Assembly: GCA_001803875.1 (NCBI GenBank)
Contig: MHEO01000085.1
Coordinates: forward strand, 1 to 6,682
DNA length: 6,682 nt
Source: Nitrospirae bacterium RIFCSPHIGHO2_01_FULL_66_17
GTDB taxonomy: Bacteria; Nitrospirota; Nitrospiria; 2-01-FULL-66-17
Direction of reading: 5' to 3'
How positions within the stretch are numbered: position 1 is the first letter of the stretch; each line of letters starts with the position of its first letter. The notes below the pieces were generated by a model. It was not told the DNA's origin. It searched no databases and worked only from the letters and a program-made list of their open reading frames with translations. This document shows positions 1 to 6,432 of this stretch, piece after piece. Made by a program: the position numbers and the translations under genes.

Positions 1-477
1 GAAGTCGAACGTGTCGCGCCAGCCCTTGCCGACGAGCGGGAAGTCCTTCCTGAGGGGATAGCCTTCGGTGTACTCGTCGGGCATGAGAATCCGGCGCAGA
101 TCGGGGTGGTGGGTGAACCGGATGCCCATCATGTCGTAGACCTCGCGCTCCATGAACTCGGCGCCCTTCCAAAGCGACGTGAGGGACTCGACCACCGGGT
201 CGGAGTCGGGCACGCGGGTCTTGATGCGCAGGCGATGACGCCGGATCACCGAATACACCTCCCACACCACCTCGAAGCGGACCGGCTCGCCGAGCCAATC
301 GACCGAGCTGACGTGCACAATGTAGTCGTAGTCCATCTCGGGATCGTCGTGCAGATAGCGCGCGACATCGAGCAGCCCCTCGCGCCTGACTTCGACCGCC
401 AGATCGCCCCGAAACTCGGTCGCGCGCACGAACGCCTCAGGAAATTTCGCTTTGATCGTTTCGGCTACGGGGTGCAT
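1..477 (-). CDS. nuoC: NADH-quinone oxidoreductase subunit C (30 kDa), 3' end cut by window edge
   Basis: NuoC is a peripheral-arm subunit of respiratory complex I, on the cytoplasmic face, packing against NuoD and NuoB near the quinone site; it carries no cofactor. Translating the minus strand gives 159 residues running off the window at base 1. The family signature is clear: EREVYDMMGI at residues 110-119, then HPDLRRILMPDE at about 124-135 and YPLRKDFPL at 140-148. The 30 kDa subunit fold starts near residue 20. The ATG at 477-475 is chosen because it overlaps the nuoB stop as TGATG, the usual arrangement in nuo operons and a sign of translational coupling. The reading continues with RDTFDF at the edge, so only a short C-terminal tail should be missing if this is a stand-alone NuoC; a NuoCD fusion cannot be excluded from this window. 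Identification is firm; only the true end is unknown. Confidence 0.95.
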   Translation of the reverse strand, partial: MHPVAETIKAKFPEAFVRATEFRGDLAVEVRREGLLDVARYLHDDPEMDYDYIVHVSSVDWLGEPVRFEVVWEVYSVIRRHRLRIKTRVPDSDPVVESLTSLWKGAEFMEREVYDMMGIRFTHHPDLRRILMPDEYTEGYPLRKDFPLVGKGWRDTFDF

Positions 478-1007
478 CAGGATTTGATTGCCCCGTAGGC
501 TTCGCGCTGCACAAACACTCGTTCTTGCATGATCTTCTCTTGCAACCGCAGGATCCCGTCGAAGAGCGCTTCAGGCGTGGGCGGACAGCCGGGGACGTAG
601 ATGTCGACCGGCACGAATCGATCGACCCCTTGGACCACCGCGTAGCTGTTGTAGATGTTGCCGGAGGTCGCGCACGATCCCATCGCGATCACGTACTTGG
701 GCTCCGGCATCTGGTCGTAGACCTTGCGGATCACGGGGGCCATGCGCCGGCAGACGGTGCCCGCCACGATCATCAGATCGGATTGCCGCGGCGACGCGCG
801 GAACACCCCCGCGCCGTAGCGATCCATGTCGTACCGGGAGGAGACGGCCGCGATCATTTCGATCGCGCAGCAGGCGAGCCCGAACGTGAGCGGCCAGAGC
901 GAGCCCTTTCGCGCCCAGTTCACGGCCTTTTCGAGGGTGAGCGTCACCATCCCGATGTCGCCGTCTTTCCCGCCCCCGCTCTCCGAGCCGATATTGATCA
1001 ATCCCAC
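477..1007 (-). CDS. nuoB: NADH-quinone oxidoreductase subunit B (PSST), N2 cluster subunit
   Basis: NuoB holds iron-sulfur cluster N2, the last redox centre of complex I, which passes electrons to quinone at the interface with NuoD. The 176-residue protein shows all four expected cluster ligands: the tandem pair Cys46-Cys47 (GLACCAIEM), Cys112 (GSCATSG) and Cys141 (VPGCPP). The run AVNWARKGSLWPLTFGLACC and the segment FRASPRQSDLMIVAGT are near-invariant in the family. I chose the GTG start at 1007-1005: it overlaps the end of nuoA by 10 nt and has AAGGGG 7 nt upstream. The next candidate, ATG at 950-948 (Met20), would give 157 residues and has no good ribosome site. The reading frame stays open far upstream of 1007, but that part has no NuoB similarity and lies within nuoA. 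The stop overlaps the nuoC start by one base. Family assignment is essentially certain; start moderately so. Confidence 0.96.
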   Translation of the reverse strand: MGLINIGSESGGGKDGDIGMVTLTLEKAVNWARKGSLWPLTFGLACCAIEMIAAVSSRYDMDRYGAGVFRASPRQSDLMIVAGTVCRRMAPVIRKVYDQMPEPKYVIAMGSCATSGNIYNSYAVVQGVDRFVPVDIYVPGCPPTPEALFDGILRLQEKIMQERVFVQREAYGAIKS

Positions 1008-1381
1008 TCGAGGGCCCCTTTCCGCCAGGCGTACGCGTACCCCGCCACGAACAGCGCGATGAAGATGACCATCTCGATCAGCCCGAACAGGCCGATCTTG
1101 TCGAACGCCACCGCCCACGGATACAGGAAAATCAACTCCACGTCGAAGATGACGAAGAGCATGGCGATGATGTAATACCGGACGGGGAACGGCATCCGCG
1201 CGTCGGAGATCGGCTCGCTGCCGCACTCGTACGCCGACAGCTTCTCGGACGAGTCGATCCGCGGATGCACCACGTAGCTGACCATCAGCGTGCCGACCCC
1301 GAAGGCGGCGGCGATCATGATATAGACCGCGACCGAGGCGTACTGCGTCAGGTAGGCCGAAAGCTCAGGGCTGATCGCCAT
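998..1381 (-). CDS. nuoA: NADH-quinone oxidoreductase subunit A (ND3)
   Basis: NuoA is a small membrane subunit of complex I, at the junction between the membrane arm and the peripheral arm. The 127 residues give three hydrophobic helices at about 17-38, 68-90 and 98-119. Two family hallmarks are present: YECGSEP at 51-57, in the loop whose cysteine (Cys53) reports the active/deactive state in mitochondrial ND3, and FDVE at 79-82 with the membrane-buried acidic residues Asp80 and Glu82. The PWA motif follows at 88-90. Length is typical. The ATG at 1381-1379 is the natural start. The ribosome site is poor: a GGAAGGG lies about 17 nt upstream, further than ideal. It is the first gene of the nuo operon, with a sigma-70-like promoter at 1420-1449, and it overlaps nuoB by 10 nt. 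Confidence 0.96.
   Translation of the reverse strand: MAISPELSAYLTQYASVAVYIMIAAAFGVGTLMVSYVVHPRIDSSEKLSAYECGSEPISDARMPFPVRYYIIAMLFVIFDVELIFLYPWAVAFDKIGLFGLIEMVIFIALFVAGYAYAWRKGALEWD
1015..1020 (-). promoter_or_regulatory. Ribosome binding site deciding the nuoB GTG start
   Basis: On the minus strand AAGGGG sits 7 nt before the GTG at 1007-1005, inside the last codons of nuoA. It is the best Shine-Dalgarno match near any in-frame nuoB start and supports the longer, 176-residue product over the ATG at 950. Confidence 0.6.
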
Positions 1382-1419
1382 GCGTGACCCGCGGGGATCC
1401 CTTCCACACTAGGAGGGGT

Positions 1420-1449
1420 GTTGTAGCACGTTCGATTTTCGCCCGTCAA
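1420..1449 (-). promoter_or_regulatory. Sigma-70-type promoter candidate for nuoABC
   Basis: Reading the minus strand, TTGACG (5 of 6 matches to the -35 consensus, at 1449-1444) is followed after 18 nt by TACAAC (4 of 6 to -10, at 1425-1420). A TGC just before the -10 hexamer gives an extended -10 element. Transcription would begin near 1413, leaving a leader of roughly 30 nt before nuoA. It lies in the only noncoding gap ahead of the nuo genes. The 18-nt spacer and imperfect -10 suggest moderate strength. Confidence 0.5.
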
Positions 1450-1527
1450 TCGGCTAAAGGACCTAAGGGATTATTTGGCCAATAGGCCTAGTCCCGTGGG
1501 ACGGGCCGGGGGGGAGCGGCGGGGTCG

Positions 1528-2217
1528 TCACTCGATCTTGGAGAACCGGTCGAGATCCTCCTCCTTGCCCACGATGACCATGACGTCCCCCTTTTGCAGG
1601 ATGTCCTCGGCATCGGGGTTGACGTTCATCTCCTCCACGTTCGTCCACTCGCCGCGGACGAGCTTGGTCACCCGCCGCTTGATCGCGATGACGTTGATGC
1701 CGAATCGGGTCCGGATCGAGGCCTCTTTGAGGGGTTTCCCCGCAAACGGGGCCGGCACCTCGATCTCCTCGATGCTGTAGCCCTGAGCCAGCTCCAGGTA
1801 TTCGAGCACGTTCGGGGCAATCAGGCGGTGGGCGAGACGGACCGCCGCGTCCCGCTCCGGGTAGATCACCTCGCTCACGCCCATGTTGGCGAGGATCTTC
1901 CCGTGCAGGGGGGTCACCGCCTTCGCGATGATCTGTTTGACCCCCAGCTCCTTCAGCGTCATGACGATCAGGATGCTGGCCTCGATGTTCTCGCCGATGC
2001 TGACCACCGCCACGTCGACGTTCTGCACGCTCACCGCCTTGAGCGCCCGCTCGTCGGTCGCGTCGCACTGCACCGCGTAGGTGGCGAAATCGCTCACCGC
2101 CTCGATCTGGGCCTCGTCGCTGTCGATCGCGAGGACCTCGTACCCCTTCTTGATCAACGTCTCCGCGACGCTGTAGCCGAACCGCCCGAGCCCGATCACC
2201 GCAAACTGACGTGTCAT
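1528..2217 (-). CDS. ktrA: Ktr/Trk potassium uptake regulatory subunit, RCK domain protein (KtrA)
   Basis: KtrA-type proteins form a cytoplasmic octameric ring that binds nucleotides and gates the partner potassium channel subunit. The 229 residues hold a single RCK unit: an N-terminal Rossmann-like domain (about 3-125) with the dinucleotide motif GLGRFG at 9-14 and acidic residues Asp32 and Asp34 at the end of the second strand, CDATD at 51-55, and YPERD at 119-123 (Glu121 is conserved in ATP-binding KtrA). A smaller RCK_C domain follows at about 138-226; in several families this part binds c-di-AMP. Single-RCK length matches KtrA rather than the double-length TrkA of enterobacteria. The ATG at 2217 is 9 nt after the ktrB stop, and GGAG overlapping that stop region lies 6 nt upstream of the ATG, so translation is probably coupled. 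It is the last gene of the five-gene cluster. No membrane segment is seen. Some annotations will call this trkA. Confidence 0.93.
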   Translation of the reverse strand: MTRQFAVIGLGRFGYSVAETLIKKGYEVLAIDSDEAQIEAVSDFATYAVQCDATDERALKAVSVQNVDVAVVSIGENIEASILIVMTLKELGVKQIIAKAVTPLHGKILANMGVSEVIYPERDAAVRLAHRLIAPNVLEYLELAQGYSIEEIEVPAPFAGKPLKEASIRTRFGINVIAIKRRVTKLVRGEWTNVEEMNVNPDAEDILQKGDVMVIVGKEEDLDRFSKIE

Positions 2218-2226
2218 GTTGCTCTC

Positions 2227-3603
2227 CTACCCAATCAAGACTCGTTCGGGCGGATACCGATACCGCCGCGTCTCTTCCAGGCGGATCAGCGCCACGCCGA
2301 CCGTGAGCGGACCGATTCGGCCGATGAGCATCGTCAGGATGATCATCAGCTTGCCGAAATCCGAAAACAGCGCGGTGAAGCTGAGCACGCCGCCGTCCCC
2401 GGTCGACAGGCCCACCGTGCCGAACGCGGACACCACCTCGAACAGCGTGCGCAGGAACTCGCGCTCCTCGCTCACTTCCAGGATCAGCGTCACCCCGGTC
2501 ACCAGAAAGAACGCGAGCAGCGCCACCGAAAACGCCCGGATCACCGTCTCCTGCGGGATGCGGCGGTGGAACGCGGTCACGTCGCTCCGGCCGCGGATGC
2601 CGGCCCACAGGCCGATCAGCATCGTTCCGAACGTGGAGGTCTTGATCCCTCCCCCGGTCCCGCCCGGCGACGCCCCGACGAACATGAGCAGGATCAATAA
2701 ATAAAGCACGGCCCCGGAGGCCACGCCGAGATCGACCGTGTTGAAGCCGGCCGTCCGCGCGGACACGGCGTGAAAATACGACACCATGACCTGGTCCGTC
2801 AACCGCAGTCCGCCGAGCGTGCGGGGATTGGGCGCCTCGATCGCCCAGAAGAGCGCGGTGCCCGAGATGATCAACCCGGCGGTCAGGGTCAGGACCATCC
2901 AGGTGTGGACGGACAGGCGGAACGTCTCGCCGCCGAGGTAGCGCCGGAGATCGCGGTACACGACGAACCCGATGCCGCCGACGATGATGAGCGTGGTGAT
3001 GACCAGGTTCACCACCGGGTCGCGCTGGTAGGCGATCAGGTTGGTCGAAAAGAGCGAGAACCCGGCGTTGTTGAACGCCGAGACCGCGTGAAACACGCCC
3101 AGGTACGCCGCCTCCCCCCACGGGACCTCGGCCGAAAACCGCGCCGCGAGGATCACCGCCCCGAGCCCCTCCACGACCAGCGTGATGAGGAGGATCCCCC
3201 GCAGGAGGTGGATCAGCCCCTCCACCGTGAGCACGTTGAGGGCCTCCTGCATGACCAGGCGCTGCTTGATCCCGACCTTCCTACCCAGGAGGAGGATGAT
3301 CACGGTCGACAAGACCATGTAGCCCAGGCCGCCCAACTGCACGAGACCCAGGATCACGATCTGGCCCGCCGTGCTCAGATCGGTCGCCAGGTCCTTCACG
3401 GCAAATCCGGTCACGCAGACCGCGGACGTCGCCATGAAGAACGCGTCGATCGCCCGGATCTCGCGGCCGGGCGCGGCAGCGAAGGGCAGCACCAGCGCGG
3501 CCGTGCCCACGGCCACGGCCCCCACGAACCACAGGACCAGGATCTGCGAGGGCGTGAGCTGGACCCCGCCGACCCTCCCCTGGTATGTCGCGACCGGTTC
3601 CAT
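2227..3603 (-). CDS. ktrB: Potassium uptake channel subunit, TrkH/KtrB family
   Basis: This is the ion-conducting subunit of a Ktr system, a dimer in the inner membrane importing potassium (in studied Ktr systems aided by sodium) under control of KtrA. The 458 residues show the fourfold membrane-pore-membrane plan. The four pore loops and filter glycines are SAVCVTGF (Gly66), SAFNNAGF (Gly181), SARTAGF (Gly286) and SAFGTVGL (Gly398). The glycine-rich gating loop of the third repeat is intact at 310-322 (GASPGGTGGGIKT), and the conserved membrane arginine of the fourth repeat is Arg429. It lacks the extra N-terminal helices of TrkH, so KtrB fits better. The ATG at 3603 lies 1 nt after the marC-like stop (TAG-G-ATG). 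The only ribosome-site-like sequence is immediately adjacent to the ATG, so initiation probably depends on coupling. ktrA follows directly. Confidence 0.95.
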   Translation of the reverse strand: MEPVATYQGRVGGVQLTPSQILVLWFVGAVAVGTAALVLPFAAAPGREIRAIDAFFMATSAVCVTGFAVKDLATDLSTAGQIVILGLVQLGGLGYMVLSTVIILLLGRKVGIKQRLVMQEALNVLTVEGLIHLLRGILLITLVVEGLGAVILAARFSAEVPWGEAAYLGVFHAVSAFNNAGFSLFSTNLIAYQRDPVVNLVITTLIIVGGIGFVVYRDLRRYLGGETFRLSVHTWMVLTLTAGLIISGTALFWAIEAPNPRTLGGLRLTDQVMVSYFHAVSARTAGFNTVDLGVASGAVLYLLILLMFVGASPGGTGGGIKTSTFGTMLIGLWAGIRGRSDVTAFHRRIPQETVIRAFSVALLAFFLVTGVTLILEVSEEREFLRTLFEVVSAFGTVGLSTGDGGVLSFTALFSDFGKLMIILTMLIGRIGPLTVGVALIRLEETRRYRYPPERVLIG

Positions 3604-3604
3604 C

Positions 3605-4261
3605 CTATCTAGCGTGACGGACGAATGCTGCTTCCCGCGACGCCAACAGCCCCATCACGCCCTTGCGGATCATGCTCACCGCGATCGCGGCGAGCAGGAG
3701 GTAGAAGACCTTGCCGAGGGCGGTCGCGCCGTTCACGCCGATCAGCCGGATGATGCGGTCGGCGTGGCGCACGACCAGCCACGCCAGGACCAGATTCGCG
3801 GCGAGCGCGCCGAACACCGGCCAGAAGCCGTACGTCCCCATCAGCATCAGCGAGGTGGTCAGCGTGGCCGGCCCGGCGATGATCGGCGTGCCGAGCGGCA
3901 CGACCCCCAGCGTCGCCGCCGACTTGGGCGAGGAGGAGCGGGCGCCATCGCGCAGCAGGTCGCCGATCGCGAAGACCAGCAGCAGCGCCCCGCCCGCGAT
4001 CATGAAATCCTCGACCTGAACGCCGAGGATCGCAAACGTCCCCTGCCCCAGCAGGATGAAGGCGACCGTCACCGAGAACGCGGTCAACACCGACTGCCGC
4101 GCCACCCGGCGCTTGTCGGCGACGGCCAGCGACTGGGTCAACGCGTAGTACGTCGGCAGGACCCCCGGGATGTCGACCGCCACGAAGATCGGCAGGAACA
4201 CCAGCAGAAACCGGCTAACCGCCGCGTGGTCCAGGTCCATGAACGCCGACAGGGACGTCAC
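3605..4261 (-). CDS. MarC family (UPF0056) integral membrane protein
   Basis: MarC-family proteins have about six membrane helices and no established substrate; the name comes from an old, later disputed, link to multiple antibiotic resistance. The 218 residues show the family pattern: an N-terminal helix ending in VAVDIPGVLP (27-36), where Asp30-Ile-Pro-Gly stands for the usual Asp-Pro-x-Gly; the central motif PLGTPIIAGPATLTT (122-136); and a C-terminal helix with GKVFYLLLAAIAVSMIRKG (183-201). Helices lie at about 16-38, 56-78, 85-103, 120-141, 147-165 and 185-205. The start is uncertain. GTG at 4261-4259 overlaps the stomatin stop as GTGA and gives 218 residues; ATG at 4240-4238 (Met8) gives 211. 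Neither has a convincing ribosome site, so the overlapping GTG is preferred for coupling. It sits between the stomatin and ktrB genes. Family assignment is confident; the function is unknown. Confidence 0.87.
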   Translation of the reverse strand: MTSLSAFMDLDHAAVSRFLLVFLPIFVAVDIPGVLPTYYALTQSLAVADKRRVARQSVLTAFSVTVAFILLGQGTFAILGVQVEDFMIAGGALLLVFAIGDLLRDGARSSSPKSAATLGVVPLGTPIIAGPATLTTSLMLMGTYGFWPVFGALAANLVLAWLVVRHADRIIRLIGVNGATALGKVFYLLLAAIAVSMIRKGVMGLLASREAAFVRHAR

Positions 4262-5028
4262 CGCGCGCCGCCGCGCGGTTGGAGAAACGGCGTCAGGAGG
4301 TCGATGGGCATGGGAAAGACGATGGTGGATGTTTTCTCGCTCGAGAGCTCCTTGAGGGTCTGGAGAAAGCGCAGTTGCAGCGTGGTGGGGTTGCGGCTAA
4401 TGATGTCGGCGGCCTCGGACAGCTTTTGGGCCGCCTGGAACTCGCCCTCCGCGTGGATGATCTTTGCGCGCCGCTCGCGCTCGGCCTCGGCCTGCCGGGC
4501 GATCGCGCGGATCATCTCCTGGGGCAGGTCGACGTTTTTGACCTCGACCGCCGACACCTTCACGCCCCACGGCTCGGTCTGCTGGTCGATGATGCGCTGC
4601 AGTCCGGCGTTGATCTCCTCGCGCTTGGCGAGCAAATCGTCCAACTGGCCCTGCCCGAGCACGCTGCGGAGCGTGGTCTGGGCGATCTGGGACGTGGCGA
4701 ACAGGTAGTCCTCGACCTGCAGGATCGCGCGCTGGGGGTCGATGACGCGGAAGTAGATGATCGCGTTGACCTTGACCGTCACGTTGTCGCGCGTGATCAC
4801 GTCCTGCGACGGCACGTCCATGGTGATCGTCCGCAGGCTCACCTTGACCATCTTGTCGACCACGGGGATCAGCACGATCAGGCCGGGGCCGGTCCCGCCG
4901 ATCAGCGCGCGCGAAATCCGCCCGAGGCGGAAGATCACGCCCCGCTCGTACTCCCGGAGGATTCGAACGCCGCTCGACAGGAAGACGAGCACCAACAAAA
5001 CCACGATCAGAGAGTTGAACAGGGTCAT
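4258..5028 (-). CDS. Stomatin-like SPFH/band 7 membrane protein, partner of the NfeD protease
   Basis: Prokaryotic stomatins assemble on the inner membrane as oligomeric scaffolds and are encoded next to an NfeD-type protease. The 256 residues begin with one membrane helix (about 5-22), followed by the SPFH core (about 25-180), including REYERGVIFRLGR at 25-37 and the GPGL turn at 47-50. A charged helical segment rich in Glu, Arg and Ala (about 172-208, AEAERERRAKIIHAEGE) should form the coiled coil for oligomers. The hydrophobic end STIVFPMPIDLL (234-245) matches the type of site known to be cut by the partner protease in Pyrococcus. Length is typical of p-stomatins rather than HflK/HflC. 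The ATG at 5028 overlaps the nfeD-type stop as ATGA, with a strong GGAGG 7 nt upstream. The end overlaps the MarC-family start as GTGA. Confidence 0.94.
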   Translation of the reverse strand: MTLFNSLIVVLLVLVFLSSGVRILREYERGVIFRLGRISRALIGGTGPGLIVLIPVVDKMVKVSLRTITMDVPSQDVITRDNVTVKVNAIIYFRVIDPQRAILQVEDYLFATSQIAQTTLRSVLGQGQLDDLLAKREEINAGLQRIIDQQTEPWGVKVSAVEVKNVDLPQEMIRAIARQAEAERERRAKIIHAEGEFQAAQKLSEAADIISRNPTTLQLRFLQTLKELSSEKTSTIVFPMPIDLLTPFLQPRGGAR

Positions 5029-6347
5029 CGCGCTCCCTCCCCCGACGGTGCCTTCCGTTTGACGACCAGGGTCAATCCCTCGACGGCGGTCACCTCCACC
5101 GGTTCATCCGCCGCGATCGCCTCCCCGCTCGTCGCGTCCCAGAGCTCCCCGTGCAGCACGACCGACCCGCGGGGCGCGATCGCGGTCTTCGCCACGGCGG
5201 TCGCGCCGATCAACCCCTCCACGCCGGTCGTCGTCGCCGCGCGCTGGGACCGCCAGGCGTAGCGCAGCATCACCCCGAAGAACAGCGCGGTCAGGATCAC
5301 GGCGGGCGCGACCACACCCCATGAGAGGCCGAAACCGGGCAGATCCCCGCGGATGAGCATGAGCGAGCCCAGCGTGAGCGCGATCACGCCGCCGATGGTG
5401 AGCAGGCCGTAGCTCGGCACGGCGAACTCGGCGAGGAAAAACAGCACCGCCAGGCCGATCAGCAGCAGGCCGGCGTAGTTGATCGGCAGGGTCTGGAACG
5501 CGTAGAACGCCAGGATCAGCGCGATCCCGCCCACCACGCCGGGAAAGATCGCCCCGGGATTGGACAGCTCGAAGATCAGGCCGTAGATGCCGATCAGCAT
5601 CAGGATGTAGGCGACGTTCGGATCGCTCAGCACCGACAGCGCCCGCAGGCGCAGCCCCATCGGATACTCCGCGACCTCGGCCCCCTTCGTCGCGAGGCGC
5701 CGCGTCCCCGTCGCCGTGACGACCTCCAGGCCGTGGAGTTGATCGAGCAGCGAGGGAAGGTCCGGCGCGACCGCGTCGATGAGCTTGAGACCGAGGGCCT
5801 CGCGGTCGGTGGCGGACACGCTCTTGCGCACGGCGTCCTCGGCCCACTGCGCGTTCCGGCCGCGGCGCTCGGCGAGCGACTTGATGTACGCCGCGGCGTC
5901 GTTCTCCACCTTGCGCTTCATCTCCTCGTCCATGGGGCCGCCGCCCAGCGCGACCGGGTGCGCCGCGCCGATGTTCGTGCCGGGCGCCATCGCCGCCCGG
6001 TGAGCGGCCAGCGTGATGAACACGCCGGCCGACGCGGCCCGCGCCCCGGTTGGCGCGATGTAGACCACGACCGGCACCTCCGACGCCAACATGGCCTTGA
6101 CGATCGTGCGCATCGAGGCATCCAGCCCGCCCGGCGTGTCCAGCTTCAGGATGAGCGCCTCGGCTCCGTGCTCGCCCGCCGCCTCCAGCGCCTCGGCAAC
6201 GTATTCCGCCGCGACCGGGTTGATCGGGCCGTCGTACGCGGCGACCTCGACCGTCGCCGCCTCGGCCCACACCCCGGTCGCGCCCCAGAGGACGCACGCC
6301 GCAAGGGCAGTCCACAGCGACGCGACCCCAGGCGCATCACGGCTCAT
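5025..6347 (-). CDS. NfeD-type membrane-bound ClpP-class serine protease (STOPP), full-length form
   Basis: This family member cleaves stomatin and is thought to regulate membrane quality. The 440 residues have three parts. A signal-like N-terminal helix (about 11-30, ending in AEA) precedes a ClpP-fold protease domain (about 33-210). Next come about five membrane helices (about 243-263, 267-287, 291-310, 313-332 and 342-362), then a small NfeD C-terminal OB-like domain (about 376-431). The nucleophile is Ser106 in ARAASAGVF (102-110); by alignment with Pyrococcus PH1510 the general base is Lys146 in KRKVENDAAAYIKSL. The DTPGG loop (70-74) and GTNIGAAHP (123-131) are also conserved. All expected parts are present, so it should be active, unlike short NfeD forms that lack the protease domain. 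The ATG at 6347 is the first good start after the promoter at 6375-6403; its ribosome site is weak. It overlaps the stomatin gene by 4 nt. nfeD is the family name used; no firm gene symbol exists. Confidence 0.94.
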   Translation of the reverse strand: MSRDAPGVASLWTALAACVLWGATGVWAEAATVEVAAYDGPINPVAAEYVAEALEAAGEHGAEALILKLDTPGGLDASMRTIVKAMLASEVPVVVYIAPTGARAASAGVFITLAAHRAAMAPGTNIGAAHPVALGGGPMDEEMKRKVENDAAAYIKSLAERRGRNAQWAEDAVRKSVSATDREALGLKLIDAVAPDLPSLLDQLHGLEVVTATGTRRLATKGAEVAEYPMGLRLRALSVLSDPNVAYILMLIGIYGLIFELSNPGAIFPGVVGGIALILAFYAFQTLPINYAGLLLIGLAVLFFLAEFAVPSYGLLTIGGVIALTLGSLMLIRGDLPGFGLSWGVVAPAVILTALFFGVMLRYAWRSQRAATTTGVEGLIGATAVAKTAIAPRGSVVLHGELWDATSGEAIAADEPVEVTAVEGLTLVVKRKAPSGEGAR

Positions 6348-6374
6348 CGATGTCTCGGGTGACGCAACGCCGGT

Positions 6375-6403
6375 ATCATAGGCTCGGCACTGGGTGGTGT
6401 CAA
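6375..6403 (-). promoter_or_regulatory. Near-consensus sigma-70 promoter for the nfeD-stomatin-marC-ktrBA cluster
   Basis: On the minus strand a perfect TTGACA (6403-6398) is followed by exactly 17 nt and TATGAT (6380-6375, 5 of 6 matches). Transcription would start near 6368, giving a leader of about 20 nt before the protease ATG at 6347. The -35 begins only 29 nt after the stop of the upstream NYN gene. No operator-like inverted repeat was seen around it, so it looks constitutive as far as sequence shows. Confidence 0.75.
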
Positions 6404-6432
6404 TGGATGCGCCCGCCGCGATCCGTGCCGGC

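Noticed and set aside
1008..1226. N-terminal extension of nuoB upstream of the GTG at 1007
   Set aside because: The frame is open, but the residues are Arg/His/Val-rich without NuoB similarity and lie within the well-supported nuoA gene.
1493..1505. Small hairpin CCCGT-GGG-ACGGG after ktrA as a possible terminator
   Set aside because: The stem is only 5 bp with a 3-nt loop, and no T-run follows on the minus strand, so it does not meet the pattern of an intrinsic terminator.
1594..2700. Long open frame on the plus strand (368 codons) opposite ktrA and ktrB
   Set aside because: Its product is rich in His, Arg, Asp and Gln with no family resemblance, the pattern expected from the antisense of G+C-rich genes. 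The minus-strand frames carry clear RCK and pore-loop motifs.
1463..3121. 552-codon minus-strand frame overlapping ktrA and ktrB
   Set aside because: It is the out-of-frame reading of the two Ktr genes, giving Arg/Gly/Asp-rich protein without domains; the other frame has all four potassium filter motifs.
3371..4708. Long open frame on the plus strand (445 codons) spanning ktrB, marC-like and stomatin genes
   Set aside because: It crosses three confident minus-strand genes, has low-complexity His/Arg/Gln-rich translation and no recognisable domain.
5104..6315. 403-codon minus-strand frame inside the protease gene
   Set aside because: Out-of-frame shadow, Arg/Gly/Asp-rich and without motifs; the accepted frame has the Ser-Lys protease motifs and membrane helices.
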